A stretch of DNA of 64,000 nucleotides from an uncultured Verrucomicrobiota bacterium (GCA_937872895.1 CALMUP010000030.1:1-64000), one strand, 5' to 3'. Shown: positions 29,108-37,815, counted from the first letter of the stretch. Numbers and translations are program-made. The notes: generated from the sequence alone by a model not told the origin.

Positions 29108-30364
29108 CTATATCGACGGTGATTGGTCGAAGTGCCGTTCGGCGGCTTCGCGGATGCGGCGGGCGGATTCCGGGGTCACGCCTTCGATGGCTTCCAGGTC
29201 TTCCAGTTCGGCGGCGAGGATGCCCTCCAGGTTCAGGTAGCCGGACTGCACCAGCAGTTCGGCGTTCTCCTCGCCGATGCCCTCGATCGCGGCCATGCTG
29301 GCCACGGCCTGGGCGACCTTCTCCTCGAAGCTGATATCCGCTTCGTCCTTCTGGATGTCGATCTTCCAGCCGGTCAATTTCGCGGTCAGGCGGGCGTTCT
29401 GGCCCTTCTTGCCGATGGCGAGGGAAAGCTGGTCCGCGTCCACGATGATGTTCACCGTGCGCATCGTCTCGTCGATGGTGAGTCGGACCAGCTTCGCCGG
29501 GGCGAGCGCGTTGGTCACGAAGGTCTTCACGTCGTCGCTCCAACGGACGATATCGATCTTCTCGCCGGACAGTTCGCGGACGATGTTCTTCACGCGGATG
29601 CCCTTCAGGCCGACGCAGGCCCCGACCGGATCCACCTTCTCGTCGTTCGAGATCACGGCGATCTTCGTGCGGAAACCCGCCTCGCGGGCGATCGCGCGGA
29701 TCTCGACCGTCTTGTCGTTGATCTCCGAGACTTCCAGTTCGAACAGGCGGCGCACGAAATCGGGATGGCTGCGCGACAGGGTGATCAGGGTGCCGTTCTG
29801 GGCGTTTTCGATGTTCAGGATCATCGCGCGGATCCGGTCGCCGGCGACATACTGTTCGGTCGGGACGCGTTCCTTCGCGGGCAGGACGGCCTCGGCGCGG
29901 CCGAGGTCGATGATCACGTCGCTGCGCTCGAAGCGGCGCACCGTGCCGCTCACGATGTCGCCCTTGCGGTCCTTGTACTCCTCGAAGATCTTCTCCTTCT
30001 CCACCTGGCGGATCTTGTGGAGGATCGCCTGCTTCGCGGTCTGCGCGGCGATACGGCCGAAATCCTTCGGCGTTACTTCCAATTCCACGATTTGGCCGAG
30101 CACGGCGGCCGGATTGATGATCTTTGCGGCCGCCAGGGCGATTTCGTCGTGGGGAAGCTTAACCGTCTCCACCACTTTGACTTGCGCAAAGGCGCGCACA
30201 TCGCAGGTCTTGCGGTCGATGCTGATGCGGAACTCCTGGGCCTGACCCAGGCTGCGCTTCGAGGCACTCAACAATGCGGACTCGACGGCGGACAGCAGGG
30301 TCTCGCGGTCGATGCCGCGTTCCCGCTCCATATACTCGGCTACAGCCAACAATTCGCTATTCAT
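29108..30364 (-). CDS. nusA: Transcription termination/antitermination factor NusA
   Basis: The 418-residue RNA-polymerase-binding protein has an N-terminal domain ([18 protein letters not shown]), an S1 domain (about 130-200, [28 protein letters not shown]), KH1 and KH2 ([20 protein letters not shown]-type region and [21 protein letters not shown]) and a helix-hairpin C-terminus ending [23 protein letters not shown] 30364 has GAGGGG about 10 bases upstream. No rimP precedes it, which is unusual for this operon. Its leader contains an intrinsic terminator, suggesting autoregulation. Confidence 0.95.
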   Translation of the reverse strand: MNSELLAVAEYMERERGIDRETLLSAVESALLSASKRSLGQAQEFRISIDRKTCDVRAFAQVKVVETVKLPHDEIALAAAKIINPAAVLGQIVELEVTPKDFGRIAAQTAKQAILHKIRQVEKEKIFEEYKDRKGDIVSGTVRRFERSDVIIDLGRAEAVLPAKERVPTEQYVAGDRIRAMILNIENAQNGTLITLSRSHPDFVRRLFELEVSEINDKTVEIRAIAREAGFRTKIAVISNDEKVDPVGACVGLKGIRVKNIVRELSGEKIDIVRWSDDVKTFVTNALAPAKLVRLTIDETMRTVNIIVDADQLSLAIGKKGQNARLTAKLTGWKIDIQKDEADISFEEKVAQAVASMAAIEGIGEENAELLVQSGYLNLEGILAAELEDLEAIEGVTPESARRIREAAERHFDQSPSI

Positions 30365-30424
30365 ACCTTTAAGCCCCTCTCTGCCAAATGGTTCCGCACG
30401 CTTGAACGCCGCACCGGTTCCAGA

Positions 30425-30452
30425 CAAAAAAGAGTGGGTAAGGACCCACTCT
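30425..30452 (-). terminator. Intrinsic terminator (attenuator) in the nusA leader
   Basis: On the minus strand AGAGTGGGT - CCTT - ACCCACTCT forms a perfect 9-bp hairpin followed by TTTTT(T)G, a textbook intrinsic terminator. It lies about 60 bases before the nusA start and about 25-50 bases after the expected transcription start, and no minus-strand gene ends upstream. It should therefore act on the nusA transcript itself. Since NusA promotes pausing and hairpin termination, negative autoregulation is plausible. Confidence 0.8.
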
Positions 30453-30481
30453 GTTCCAGTGTCCACGTTTTAACTCGCCCC

Positions 30482-30509
30482 ATCATACCGGGGAGCGGTA
30501 ACGGGTCAA
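30482..30509 (-). promoter_or_regulatory. Sigma-70 promoter of the nusA operon
   Basis: On the minus strand TTGACC (30509-30504) and TATGAT (30487-30482) are separated by 16 bases. Each hexamer matches consensus in 5 of 6 positions. The transcription start is expected near 30475, giving a leader of about 110 bases that contains the terminator hairpin. Confidence 0.7.
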
Positions 30510-30892
30510 GTGTTCTTTTGACGGGAAATGGGCCGACCCGACCGGGCGTTTCACGCCCGGTCGCGGTGAACTTCTGGTTGGCGCCGGAGAACGGGCATGT
30601 ACCGGGTTCGAAGGCGATCATCATGTTGTAAGTCACTCGAGGTGAGTGCTTAATAAATTAATTGATCGACAACCGTTACGTCGGTGCTACAAACGGTTGC
30701 TTTCCTCGCCTTCATCGATTAACGCATTGACGGAGGCGCGGTACTTTCGTACCGTTGTGGTGAATGTCGTGCCTTTTGCTATTCCGGCATCGGATCTCTG
30801 GTTTACCGGTTAATCAGGGAAGGACACATATTCAGTTTGCAGTAAACATGGGGCTTGGGTCAGGTTACTTTGAGTAACTGGGGAATGATTGT
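30510..30892. other. Intergenic region between divergent nusA and PEP-CTERM genes
   Basis: No gene is supported here. A perfect ACCGGGCGT-TTC-ACGCCCGGT hairpin lies at 30541-30561. A short inverted repeat ACTC-GAGGT-GAGT lies near 30635. The part from 30640 onward is AT-richer and should hold the plus-strand promoter; TTGACG at about 30728 has no convincing -10 partner. A 91-codon minus-strand reading frame spans 30361-30636 but overlaps the nusA promoter and terminator. Confidence 0.5.
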
Positions 30893-31531
30893 TTGAATTC
30901 GATGAACAACGCAGTGCCACGTTGGCGTGTCTTTGCGCTCTGTCTGCTTCTACTGGCGGGCACGGTGTCGTGTGCCTATGCGTTGATCGTCAGTTTGGAC
31001 GTGTACGTCGAGTTCGGATTATTGGACGAGAATGGCAACCCCTTGACGGACGGCATGACCGTGTTGGTCATGGGTTCGACGGATCCGTTTAATGATGGCA
31101 TGGCGCTGATCGGCAGTGGCCCGACCAATTACATCGCCGAGTCGGCCCTTAACGACGATGTACTGCTGGCCACCGTGACCATCAGCAGCAACGAGTCCGG
31201 GGTGGCCGGTGGTTTTTTTGCCACGATCACGTACGATTCCGACGAGATCAACTTCGTCTATATCCGGTTCTTCAATGCGCCTCCGGGCTCATTAACCGGA
31301 ATGATTTATTGGGGTACATCTTCCGTAGTGCAGCTCGGTGTGACCCTCGGTGTATCGACGGTGTCGTTTGACTCGGGTGGTCAATTGCAGGCGACGAACT
31401 ACAACAATTTCGTGGTGATTCCGGAGCCAAGTACGGTGAACCTGTTTGTCATGATGGCCGGCGTCCTGTGGGCAATGCGATCCCATGTGCGCAAGCGGAT
31501 CGGCGCGGATTCGGCTGTGGAGAGGGAGTGA
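30893..31531 (+). CDS. PEP-CTERM-like secreted protein
   Basis: The product (about 212 residues) has an N-terminal signal peptide (RWRVFALCLLLLAGTVSC-AYA) and a C-terminal sorting signal: VIPEPS, a hydrophobic helix (TVNLFVMMAGVLWAM) and a basic tail (RSHVRKR). This is the pattern recognised by exosortase/PEP-CTERM systems linked to exopolysaccharide producers. The mature middle is beta-rich and of unknown function. TTG 30893 is given because GGGGA sits 8 bases upstream; ATG 30902 is the alternative. No exosortase gene is in the window. The next gene follows after 5 bases, so the two form an operon. Confidence 0.8.
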   Translation: MNSMNNAVPRWRVFALCLLLLAGTVSCAYALIVSLDVYVEFGLLDENGNPLTDGMTVLVMGSTDPFNDGMALIGSGPTNYIAESALNDDVLLATVTISSNESGVAGGFFATITYDSDEINFVYIRFFNAPPGSLTGMIYWGTSSVVQLGVTLGVSTVSFDSGGQLQATNYNNFVVIPEPSTVNLFVMMAGVLWAMRSHVRKRIGADSAVERE

Positions 31532-31536
31532 CGTTC

Positions 31537-32394
31537 ATGAAGCGTGTCTTACTAGCGTTTCTGGTGATGGCGTCGGGTTTGGCGCATTCCGCGTTCTCGC
31601 AATCCGTCGATGTGAATCTCAGCTTTGGTATGCGCCAGGCCGTGAGCAACGAGTTTGGCCAGATTCTTCCCGGTACCGGCACCGAGCCGGGTGCATTGAT
31701 CCAGATCCTCGGCGCCAATGCCGGTGTTTTCCCGCCCGCCACCAACGGCGCTCCACACCCGTCCAATCCGGTGCTCCGTGAATCCCGGATCGGCACCGGC
31801 GTCGATCCGTCCGCCGGTCCGCTGGGCAAGGCTTCCGATGTCATCGCGGTCAGCCGCAGCGTGACCAACACCATCGTGGCCCGCATCTTTAACAAGCCGA
31901 CCATCGAGGAATCGTCGTTCTATACCGATAGCCAACTGTACAACGTCCCTGTTTTCGGCGGCACGTACGGCACCTTCTGGATCGTGGCCAGCCAGACCAC
32001 CAACGAGGTGGACACGACCGACCACGATGCGGACGGTCTCTCGCGTTCGTGGGAGATGAGCTACGGCACCGATGCCGCCAATCCCGATTCAGACAACGAC
32101 GGTATGATGGACGGCCACGAAATCCTCGCCGGTACCGACGCCCTCGATCCCGCTTCGTTGCTGCTGATGGTCGAGATCAAGCCGGCGTCGGGAGGCAACC
32201 TGCTGATGACCTGGGATTCCGTTCCCGGCAAGACCTACCAGCTCGAGTACACCACGAACAGCCTGACTGACGTGGTGGCCTTCTCCTCGCTGAACAGTCC
32301 GGTGACCGCGGTGCTCGAGTCGTCCTCGACCGTCGTGACCAACGGCTCGGTACCCCCGACCGCCGGGTTCCGCGTACGCCTCGTGACGCCGTAA
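31537..32394 (+). CDS. Secreted protein with thrombospondin type-3-like calcium repeats
   Basis: The 285-residue product has a signal peptide (MKRVLLAFLVMASGLAHSAFS). Its central stretch DHDADGLSRSWEMSYGTD then NPDSDNDGMMDGHEILAGTD matches TSP3-like calcium-binding repeats of secreted bacterial proteins. A beta-sandwich-like C-terminal part (about 205-285, LLMTWDSVPGKTYQLEYTTN) resembles the domain that often follows TSP3 repeats in PVC bacteria. ATG 31537 is preceded by GAGGGAG. The operon with the PEP-CTERM gene suggests joint secretion. Function unknown. Confidence 0.75.
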   Translation: MKRVLLAFLVMASGLAHSAFSQSVDVNLSFGMRQAVSNEFGQILPGTGTEPGALIQILGANAGVFPPATNGAPHPSNPVLRESRIGTGVDPSAGPLGKASDVIAVSRSVTNTIVARIFNKPTIEESSFYTDSQLYNVPVFGGTYGTFWIVASQTTNEVDTTDHDADGLSRSWEMSYGTDAANPDSDNDGMMDGHEILAGTDALDPASLLLMVEIKPASGGNLLMTWDSVPGKTYQLEYTTNSLTDVVAFSSLNSPVTAVLESSSTVVTNGSVPPTAGFRVRLVTP

Positions 32395-32443
32395 GCTCCG
32401 CCGCCCTGCGGCTGTCCTCCATCTTCGCGCCGCGTGCCCGAAC

Positions 32444-32472
32444 TTGCTAACCCCCGGGCTTCCCGCTAGGCT
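32444..32472 (+). promoter_or_regulatory. Putative promoter giving a leaderless coaBC transcript
   Basis: TTGCTA (32444-32449), a 17-base spacer and TAGGCT (32467-32472) end 6 bases before the coaBC ATG at 32479. If used, transcription would start at or next to the A of the start codon. No ribosome binding site is present (CTTTTTTC precedes the ATG), which fits. The -10 is a weak match. Confidence 0.35.
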
Positions 32473-32478
32473 TTTTTC

Positions 32479-33735
32479 ATGAATCAAGCCCCGTCCTCCC
32501 TCGGTTCCCCCCTGGTGTTGCTCGGCGTGTGTGGCGGCATTTCCGCCTACAAGAGCGTGGACCTGGCCAGCCGCCTGAAGAAGGCCGGCCTTCAGGTGCA
32601 TGTGGTCATGACCGAGGCAGCCACCCGGTTCGTCGCACCGCTTTCCTTTGAGGCGGTATCCGGCCACCGGGTGAACACGTCGGTCTTCCCCGCCGCGCCC
32701 GCCGAACACCCGGAACACTCGTACCCGCACCTCTACCCGGCGACCCGCGCGAACGTCTGCATCATCGCCCCGGCCACTGCCGATGCCATCGCCCGCCTTG
32801 CCCATGGATTCGGATCGGATGCGGTGACCACGAGTGCCTTGTCGCTGCCCGCCTCGTGCCGCCGCTATTTCGCCCCGGCGATGAACGTGGAGATGTGGCA
32901 CCAGCCCGTCGTGCAGCAGAACGTGGCGAAGCTGGAGGCCCTTGGCTGGCAGCGCATCGGTCCCGATTCCGGCGAGCTGGCCTGCGGCATGGTGGGCGAA
33001 GGGCGCATGGCCGAACCGGCCACCATCGCCGATGTAATCACCGTCAGCGATCCGTTGTCACCCGGCGGTGGTACCCCCGGACCGCTCTCCGGCGCAACCG
33101 TGCTGATCCTGTCCGGTCCAACCTGCGAACACCTGGATCCAATCCGGTTCATCAGCAACGCCAGCTCCGGCAAGATGGGCAAGGCCCTGGCCGAACAGGC
33201 GGCCCAGCGCGGGGCCCGGGTGGTGTTTGTCACCGGTCCGGTACCGGAAGCCAACCTGCCGCGGCATCCGTCGGTGGTCATCGAACGGGTGGTCAGCGCC
33301 GAAGACCTGCTCGCCGCCGGCCGGCGTCACTTCACCGCGAGCGATGTGGTGGTCTATGCCGCAGCCGTGGCCGACTACCGGCCGGCGCAGTTTACCACCG
33401 AGAAGATGCCCAAGAGAACCGGGCGGATCGAGCTGGTGCTGGAAGCGACCCCGGACGTCGCGGCCACGTTGAACCGCGACAAGAAGCCGGGTCAGGTCGC
33501 CGTCGGTTTCGCCCTGCAGACCCACGACGGGGAGCAGCGTGCCCTCGAAAAGATGCGCGCCAAGCAGTTCGACGGCATCGTGCTGAACGCACCGGATGCG
33601 CTGGGTGGCAACGACGGCGCCTACACGTTCTTCGACGCCCGCGATGCCGCCCCGCAGGCCTGGGGCAAGCTGGTCAAGTCGCAGTGTGCCGCACGCATCT
33701 TCGACTTCGTCGCGTCGCGCCGTCGCGAGCGCTGA
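32479..33735 (+). CDS. coaBC: Phosphopantothenoylcysteine decarboxylase / phosphopantothenate-cysteine ligase
   Basis: The 418-residue bifunctional enzyme makes 4'-phosphopantetheine from 4'-phosphopantothenate and cysteine for coenzyme A. The N-terminal flavoprotein (CoaC) domain has LLGVCGGISAYKS, the AMNVEMWHQPVVQ motif and the ACGMVGEGRMAEP active-site Cys region. The CoaB domain starts at about 195 with VLILSGPTCEHLDPIRFISN, SSGKMGKALAEQA and AAVADYRPA. Length is typical. No Shine-Dalgarno site is visible. Confidence 0.95.
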   Translation: MNQAPSSLGSPLVLLGVCGGISAYKSVDLASRLKKAGLQVHVVMTEAATRFVAPLSFEAVSGHRVNTSVFPAAPAEHPEHSYPHLYPATRANVCIIAPATADAIARLAHGFGSDAVTTSALSLPASCRRYFAPAMNVEMWHQPVVQQNVAKLEALGWQRIGPDSGELACGMVGEGRMAEPATIADVITVSDPLSPGGGTPGPLSGATVLILSGPTCEHLDPIRFISNASSGKMGKALAEQAAQRGARVVFVTGPVPEANLPRHPSVVIERVVSAEDLLAAGRRHFTASDVVVYAAAVADYRPAQFTTEKMPKRTGRIELVLEATPDVAATLNRDKKPGQVAVGFALQTHDGEQRALEKMRAKQFDGIVLNAPDALGGNDGAYTFFDARDAAPQAWGKLVKSQCAARIFDFVASRRRER

Positions 33736-33802
33736 ATCCGACGAGCGGCGTTGGAGCCACCCGACCCTCCAACAACTCGAAAACGTCGGTGCTGTTCCTG
33801 GA

Positions 33803-33857
33803 GGGGCAACCTTCGCGTTGCCCTTTCGCAAGGACGCGGCCCGGGAAGCCGGGCCGC
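33803..33857. repeat. Two GC-rich hairpins after coaBC; first resembles the second REP family
   Basis: GGGCAAC-CTTCGC-GTTGCCC followed by TTT (33804-33826) could terminate coaBC transcription. It also matches the GGAGGGGCAACC...GGTTGCCC form of the REP family clustered at 37599-39828. A second hairpin GCGGCCCGG-GAAG-CCGGGCCGC follows at 33836-33857. Both lie between convergent genes and could act in both directions. Confidence 0.6.
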
Positions 33858-33877
33858 TCCGGGTTCGGGCTTGCGGG

Positions 33878-34477
33878 TCAGTTCTGCGGCTCGGGCTTGA
33901 GTGCCGCGAGCTTGTCGAGGTCGACGGCCTTGATCAGCGCGTGCAGTTTCTCCATCGGCAGGCCGCGGCCGGTCACTTCCACCATGAAACGTCCATCCAC
34001 CATGACCTGCACCTCGCCGCGCTGACCCTCGTTCACGAAACGTTCCTGCGCCGGGTGTGCGCCGATCTTCGTGGTGCGCTCATACCCCTCATCGGTCTCG
34101 CGCTCCATCTCGGTCTGCGTCCACGCGAACTGCGCCATCTTCATGAATTGGCCCATCGAACTGATGTCCGACAGCTTGATCGTCACTTCGGGCTCGCCCT
34201 TGCCGTAGGTCCCTTCGGCGAATACCACCGTCATGCCGAACGCGGCGTTCTTCCCGGCCTCGGAGGCGCTGCGCTTCATCCCGTCGAATTCCGCCGGCAG
34301 CAGGTCCTTGAGCTGGCGCTGGTTCACCGCGCTGGTGTTGGTGCCGCCCGCGTTCATCAGCATGCCCAGGGCCTTCATCGCCTCCTGCATGTCCTGGTTC
34401 CCGGCCGGTTGCGCGACGGCCGTGTGCAACCCCCAGAACCCAACCGCCGCACAACATAAACCCAAAGCAATTTTCAT
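33878..34477 (-). CDS. Small exported protein of unknown function
   Basis: The 199-residue product has a signal peptide (MKIALGLCCAAVGFWGLHTAVA) and a mature part with alternating helices and strands. It ends in VMVDGRFMVEVTGRGLPMEKLHALIKAVDLDKLAAL, reminiscent of periplasmic proteins that keep a small sheet packed on helices. I do not recognise a family. AAAGGAAA lies about 5 bases before ATG 34477. It is a single gene between coaBC (convergent) and the small HTH gene (divergent). Confidence 0.75.
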   Translation of the reverse strand: MKIALGLCCAAVGFWGLHTAVAQPAGNQDMQEAMKALGMLMNAGGTNTSAVNQRQLKDLLPAEFDGMKRSASEAGKNAAFGMTVVFAEGTYGKGEPEVTIKLSDISSMGQFMKMAQFAWTQTEMERETDEGYERTTKIGAHPAQERFVNEGQRGEVQVMVDGRFMVEVTGRGLPMEKLHALIKAVDLDKLAALKPEPQN

Positions 34478-34681
34478 GGAATTTCCTTTCTTCGTACTGG
34501 ATGAAATTGAACTGCGGGTGTACTCTTATCACTAGAAGAAACGAGGCGCAACGGGGTAGATGATTTTTCGCTTATACCCATACGTCGGTTCGCCCGCCCG
34601 GTCCCGGGTTTGCTCGACGGTATCCCTGTCCCCGCTGCCGATTTCCCTGAACATTTTCCTGCGGCCGGAGGTCCATCCTGC

Positions 34682-34933
34682 ATGACCACGCTGGAACTCA
34701 ACCGGAACCTCGGCACCCAGCCGCTGGACGCGATCATGGAAGGTCGCGGCTTGACGAACCATGCGCTGGTCGCCGCCTCCGACGAAGGCATTACCCACAA
34801 GATGGTGCAGCGGGCGCGCAAAGGCCGCATGCTGACCCGGAACGCCCAGGAGAAGGTCCTGCGCGCGTTGAACCGGGCCGTGCCGGAGCAAGCGTTTGAA
34901 CGACAGGAGCTTTTTACCTATCCCGGATGTTGA
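34682..34933 (+). CDS. Small helix-turn-helix-like protein
   Basis: The 83-residue, mostly helical, basic protein contains a stretch compatible with an HTH DNA-binding fold: PLDAIMEGRGLTNHALVAAS then THKMVQRARKGRMLTRN and QEKVLRALNRA. Spacing resembles XRE-type regulators, with the recognition helix near residues 36-46. ATG 34682 is chosen because GGAGG lies 9 bases upstream; the open frame reaches 34610. It precedes hpf by about 95 bases on the same strand, so it might regulate or be co-transcribed with it. Assignment is by pattern only. Confidence 0.6.
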   Translation: MTTLELNRNLGTQPLDAIMEGRGLTNHALVAASDEGITHKMVQRARKGRMLTRNAQEKVLRALNRAVPEQAFERQELFTYPGC

Positions 34934-35027
34934 AGTTCCAGGCCTTGGACAACCGCCTCGTGCGGCGATCCAGGGACTGGACAGGTGAGCAAGGTCAGAG
35001 AACAACAAGGAAACCGAAGGAGACGAC

Positions 35028-35375
35028 ATGGATATCCTGATTCACTCGGAAGGATTTGCGTTGGATGACCGGAAGAAAGCGCTGATCGAGGAGAAGGTCG
35101 CACGCCTCGAACACTACGCCCCGCGAGCGTTGCGTGCGCGGGTGACCTTGCGGTTGGACAGCGCCCACCACAACGAGAAACAGTTTGTTGCCAAGGTGCT
35201 GATCGAAATCCCCGGCAATGACCTGGCCGCGGAGAAGAAAGCCGGCGAACCGCTCGAGGCCATCGACCTGCTCGTCGAGAAAATGGAGCGCCAGCTTGAA
35301 CGCCGCAAGACCGAACGCATCGCCCGCCGCACCAAGGGACTGACCGAAAAAGCCCTGGCCATGGCCATGCTGTAA
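35028..35375 (+). CDS. hpf: Ribosome hibernation-promoting factor (HPF/RaiA family, short form)
   Basis: The 115-residue protein should bind the 30S decoding centre in stationary phase and limit translation. It fits the family: MDILIHSEGFALDD, EEKVARLEHYAPRA, a conserved strand with DSAHHNEKQFVAKVLIEIPG, and AIDLLVEKMERQLERRKTER near the C-terminus. It lacks the long-form C-terminal dimerisation domain. AAGGAGAC precedes the ATG, and a strong terminator follows 24 bases after the stop. Confidence 0.92.
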   Translation: MDILIHSEGFALDDRKKALIEEKVARLEHYAPRALRARVTLRLDSAHHNEKQFVAKVLIEIPGNDLAAEKKAGEPLEAIDLLVEKMERQLERRKTERIARRTKGLTEKALAMAML

Positions 35376-35399
35376 CCCCGAACCCCTCCACGAACCGAA

Positions 35400-35432
35400 G
35401 CCCGGACAGCGCGACGCCGTCCGGGCTTTTTT
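35400..35432 (+). terminator. Intrinsic terminator after hpf
   Basis: GCCCGGAC (35400-35407) pairs with GTCCGGGC (35419-35426) around an 11-base loop and is followed by six T residues. Confidence 0.95.
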
Positions 35433-35685
35433 GTAGGTCGGATACCGTCGTTGGTGCCCGACAGACGCGTCAGGGCATCGCTTTGCAAGGCCTGATAGCA
35501 CAAACAAGACCGCTGGGGAAAATGGATCTTATCAAGGTCGATCCTGTTCGGCGAAAACTTCTGTGCGATCCATTGGTTGCGCACGGAGAGGCCATCCGCG
35601 TACATCCGCGAAATCCGCGGTTCCAAAATCTTCATTCGGGTTTAGCTGGTGCGCGCATGATGGACGCGAACAACAGGTGGTCGCC
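35433..35685. other. Intergenic region before asnB with a fragment of the repeat linker
   Basis: No gene is seen. The segment at about 35583-35627 (CATCCGCG, then CGAAATCCGCGGTTCC) matches a linker found in the mosaic at about 360-405 (same orientation) and 22625-22660 (opposite orientation), without an intact palindrome. The GTG start of asnB and its AGGTGG ribosome site lie at the end. Confidence 0.5.
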
Positions 35686-37581
35686 GTGTGCGGCATAGCC
35701 GGGGTGTGGCACCGCGACGGTGCGCCGGTTGATCCCGCCCGGCTGCAGGCCATGACCGATGCCATGGCCCACCGCGGTCGCGATGACGAGGGGTTGTGGA
35801 TCCGGGGTTCGCTCGGTTTCGGGCATCGACGCCTGAGCATCATCGACCGCTCGCCCGCCGGTCATCAACCCATGCACGCGCCGGAACACGGATTGACCGT
35901 GGTCTTCAACGGCGAAATCCACAACTACCTCGAGCTGCGCGAGGAGCTGGCGGCCCGCGGCCATGTGTTCCGCACCGCGACGGATACCGAGGTCGTGCTC
36001 GCGGCGTGGGCGGAGTGGGGTGCGGAGGCTTTCGAGCGGTTCAACGGGATGTGGGCGATCGCCCTGTGGAACGAGCGCGCCGGGGAACTGGTACTCGCCC
36101 GCGACCGGTTCGGCATCAAACCACTCGTCGTCGCACAGGTCGGGGCCGCGCTGTTCTTTGCCTCCGAGGCCAAGGCGCTGCTTGCGTACGCGCCTGCGCT
36201 CCGACGCGCCAACGGGCGGGCGCTGTTCTCCTACCTGGCGGCATCGATGACCGATATCGGCACCGAGACGTTTTTCCGCGACATCCATACCGTACCGCCG
36301 GGACATCACCTGGTGATCACCCGCGCTGCGGTCGCGACCCACCCGAGCTGGCGTTTTCAACCGGGCCGCGAAACCCCCCGGCCGGATGCCGTGGAGCAGT
36401 TCCGCCACCTGTTGTCCGATGCGGTCCGGCTGCGCCTGCGCAGCGAGGCCCCGCTGGGTGTCTGGCTGAGCGGCGGATTGGACTCCAGCGTCATCGCCGC
36501 CCTCGCCGCCCGGCACGCGGACCGGCCGGTGCGTTGTTACTCGGTCCGCTACACGGAGCATCCGCGCTTCAATGAAAGCGAGTATGCGTCCGCGGTGGCC
36601 GGGAACACCGACAACCTGAGCATCGAGTGGATCGATCCGCCCTCCACCGGCCTGGTCGCCACGATCGGCGATATCGTGCAGGCGCACGATGCGCCGACCG
36701 TGGTGCGTGGCCGGTATGCCTGCTGGACGATTTCCCGGGCGACCGCGCGCGAAACCGCGGTGGCCTTGTCGGGTGACGGTGCCGACGAGTTGCTGGGCGG
36801 TTACCAGACCTTTGCCGCCCCGTATGCCTTGGACCGGTTCCTGCGGCCGCCGCCGGGTACCCCGCGTTCGTGGAAAACCTGCCGCGATGAATTCCTCGCC
36901 GTGTGCGATGTCGCGGCTCCGGGGTTGCGTCCGCGCGATGTGGTGCTGCACGCCGTGCGGTGCCGCCTGGGGATCCTGCCGATGCCGCTGCATCCGGTGG
37001 TCACCCGGGAATTCGCCCGCGCCTACGGACCGGTCAACGCGGCGCATCACTTTTCCGGCTGGGCCAGCTGGTGCGGGCAGAAACCCTATGCGGGTTTTCT
37101 CAACAACGCCCTGTGGCGCGAGTTCCGGTGGCGTGGACTCCCGGAAATGATGAAGGGCTTCGATGCCTGCACCATGGCGCACACCCTCGAGTTGCGGTCG
37201 CCGTTCCTCGATCACCGCCTGGTCGAGTTCTGCTTCTCGCTCCCGTACCACGAGAAGATCCGTGACGGGGTCACCAAGCGGTTGTTGCGCGATGGCTGTG
37301 CCGACCTGCTGCCGCCGGTGGTGCGCAACCGGCGCCGCAAGCTGGGGTTTCCGTCGCCGCTGTACGTCTGGTTCGGCCAACCGGAAAACCTCCAGCCGGC
37401 CAACGATCTCTTGCGGGACGGGGAGGGGATCCGATGCGGCATCTTCGACCGGCAACGCCTGCACCATGCCCTCGACCACCTGGCCTCCCACGATGCCCTC
37501 GCCAACACCCCCCGCCAGGAATTGCTATGGACGTGGCTCGCCCTGGAACACTGGCTGCGCCGCTACCAGGCCACCCTGTGA
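35686..37581 (+). CDS. asnB: Asparagine synthetase B (glutamine-hydrolysing)
   Basis: The 631-residue enzyme converts aspartate to asparagine using glutamine and ATP; paralogs amidate sugars or peptides in surface-polymer loci. The start is GTG 35686, which places the class II glutaminase nucleophile at Cys2 (CGIAGVW); AGGTGG lies 5 bases upstream. The N-terminal domain has AHRGRDDEG and FNGEIHNYLELREEL. The synthetase domain has the PPi loop VWLSGGLDSS and SGDGADELLGGY. The frame is open upstream to 35563 without similarity. It is a single gene, followed by a REP array. Confidence 0.92.
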   Translation: MCGIAGVWHRDGAPVDPARLQAMTDAMAHRGRDDEGLWIRGSLGFGHRRLSIIDRSPAGHQPMHAPEHGLTVVFNGEIHNYLELREELAARGHVFRTATDTEVVLAAWAEWGAEAFERFNGMWAIALWNERAGELVLARDRFGIKPLVVAQVGAALFFASEAKALLAYAPALRRANGRALFSYLAASMTDIGTETFFRDIHTVPPGHHLVITRAAVATHPSWRFQPGRETPRPDAVEQFRHLLSDAVRLRLRSEAPLGVWLSGGLDSSVIAALAARHADRPVRCYSVRYTEHPRFNESEYASAVAGNTDNLSIEWIDPPSTGLVATIGDIVQAHDAPTVVRGRYACWTISRATARETAVALSGDGADELLGGYQTFAAPYALDRFLRPPPGTPRSWKTCRDEFLAVCDVAAPGLRPRDVVLHAVRCRLGILPMPLHPVVTREFARAYGPVNAAHHFSGWASWCGQKPYAGFLNNALWREFRWRGLPEMMKGFDACTMAHTLELRSPFLDHRLVEFCFSLPYHEKIRDGVTKRLLRDGCADLLPPVVRNRRRKLGFPSPLYVWFGQPENLQPANDLLRDGEGIRCGIFDRQRLHHALDHLASHDALANTPRQELLWTWLALEHWLRRYQATL

Positions 37582-37598
37582 TCCGCGCCATCGAAAAG

Positions 37599-37815
37599 GG
37601 CACGCGGAGCGTGCCCCTCCCGTGTGGGGAGCAACCCCGGAGGGGCAGGCTCCCGCCTGCCCGCGTTCACCTGCCGAGCACGAATTGTCCGTCCCTGTTC
37701 GCCCTGTCCCTGTTCGCCCTGTCTTGGGCACACGGAGCGTGCCCCTCCGGGGGCGGGGGTAATGCCGGAGGGGCAGGCTCCCGCCTGCCCGCGTTCACCT
37801 CCGGGCTCCGTACGG
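37599..37815. repeat. REP cluster (GGCACGCGGAGCGTGCCC family), downstream of first RAYT copy
   Basis: Two hairpin types alternate. Type 1, GGCACGCGGAGCGTGCCC followed by CTCC, is at 37599 and (one mismatch) about 37736. Type 2, GGAGGGGCAGGCTCCCGCCTGCCC, is at about 37640 and 37768. A CCTGTTCGCC direct repeat lies between. This is the second REP family of the window, distinct from the CTGTAG family. Confidence 0.85.

Noticed and set aside
30600-30620. GGTTCGAA, as in a tRNA T-loop
   Set aside because: The flanking bases do not form a T-arm or acceptor stem on either strand.
30361-30636. A 91-codon minus-strand frame upstream of nusA
   Set aside because: It covers the nusA promoter and terminator, has no family resemblance and no ribosome site.
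30755-30790. A GG-N10-GC pattern as a sigma-54 promoter for the PEP-CTERM gene
   Set aside because: Only the GG and GC dinucleotides fit; the rest of the -24/-12 consensus does not. It is also over 100 bases from the start.
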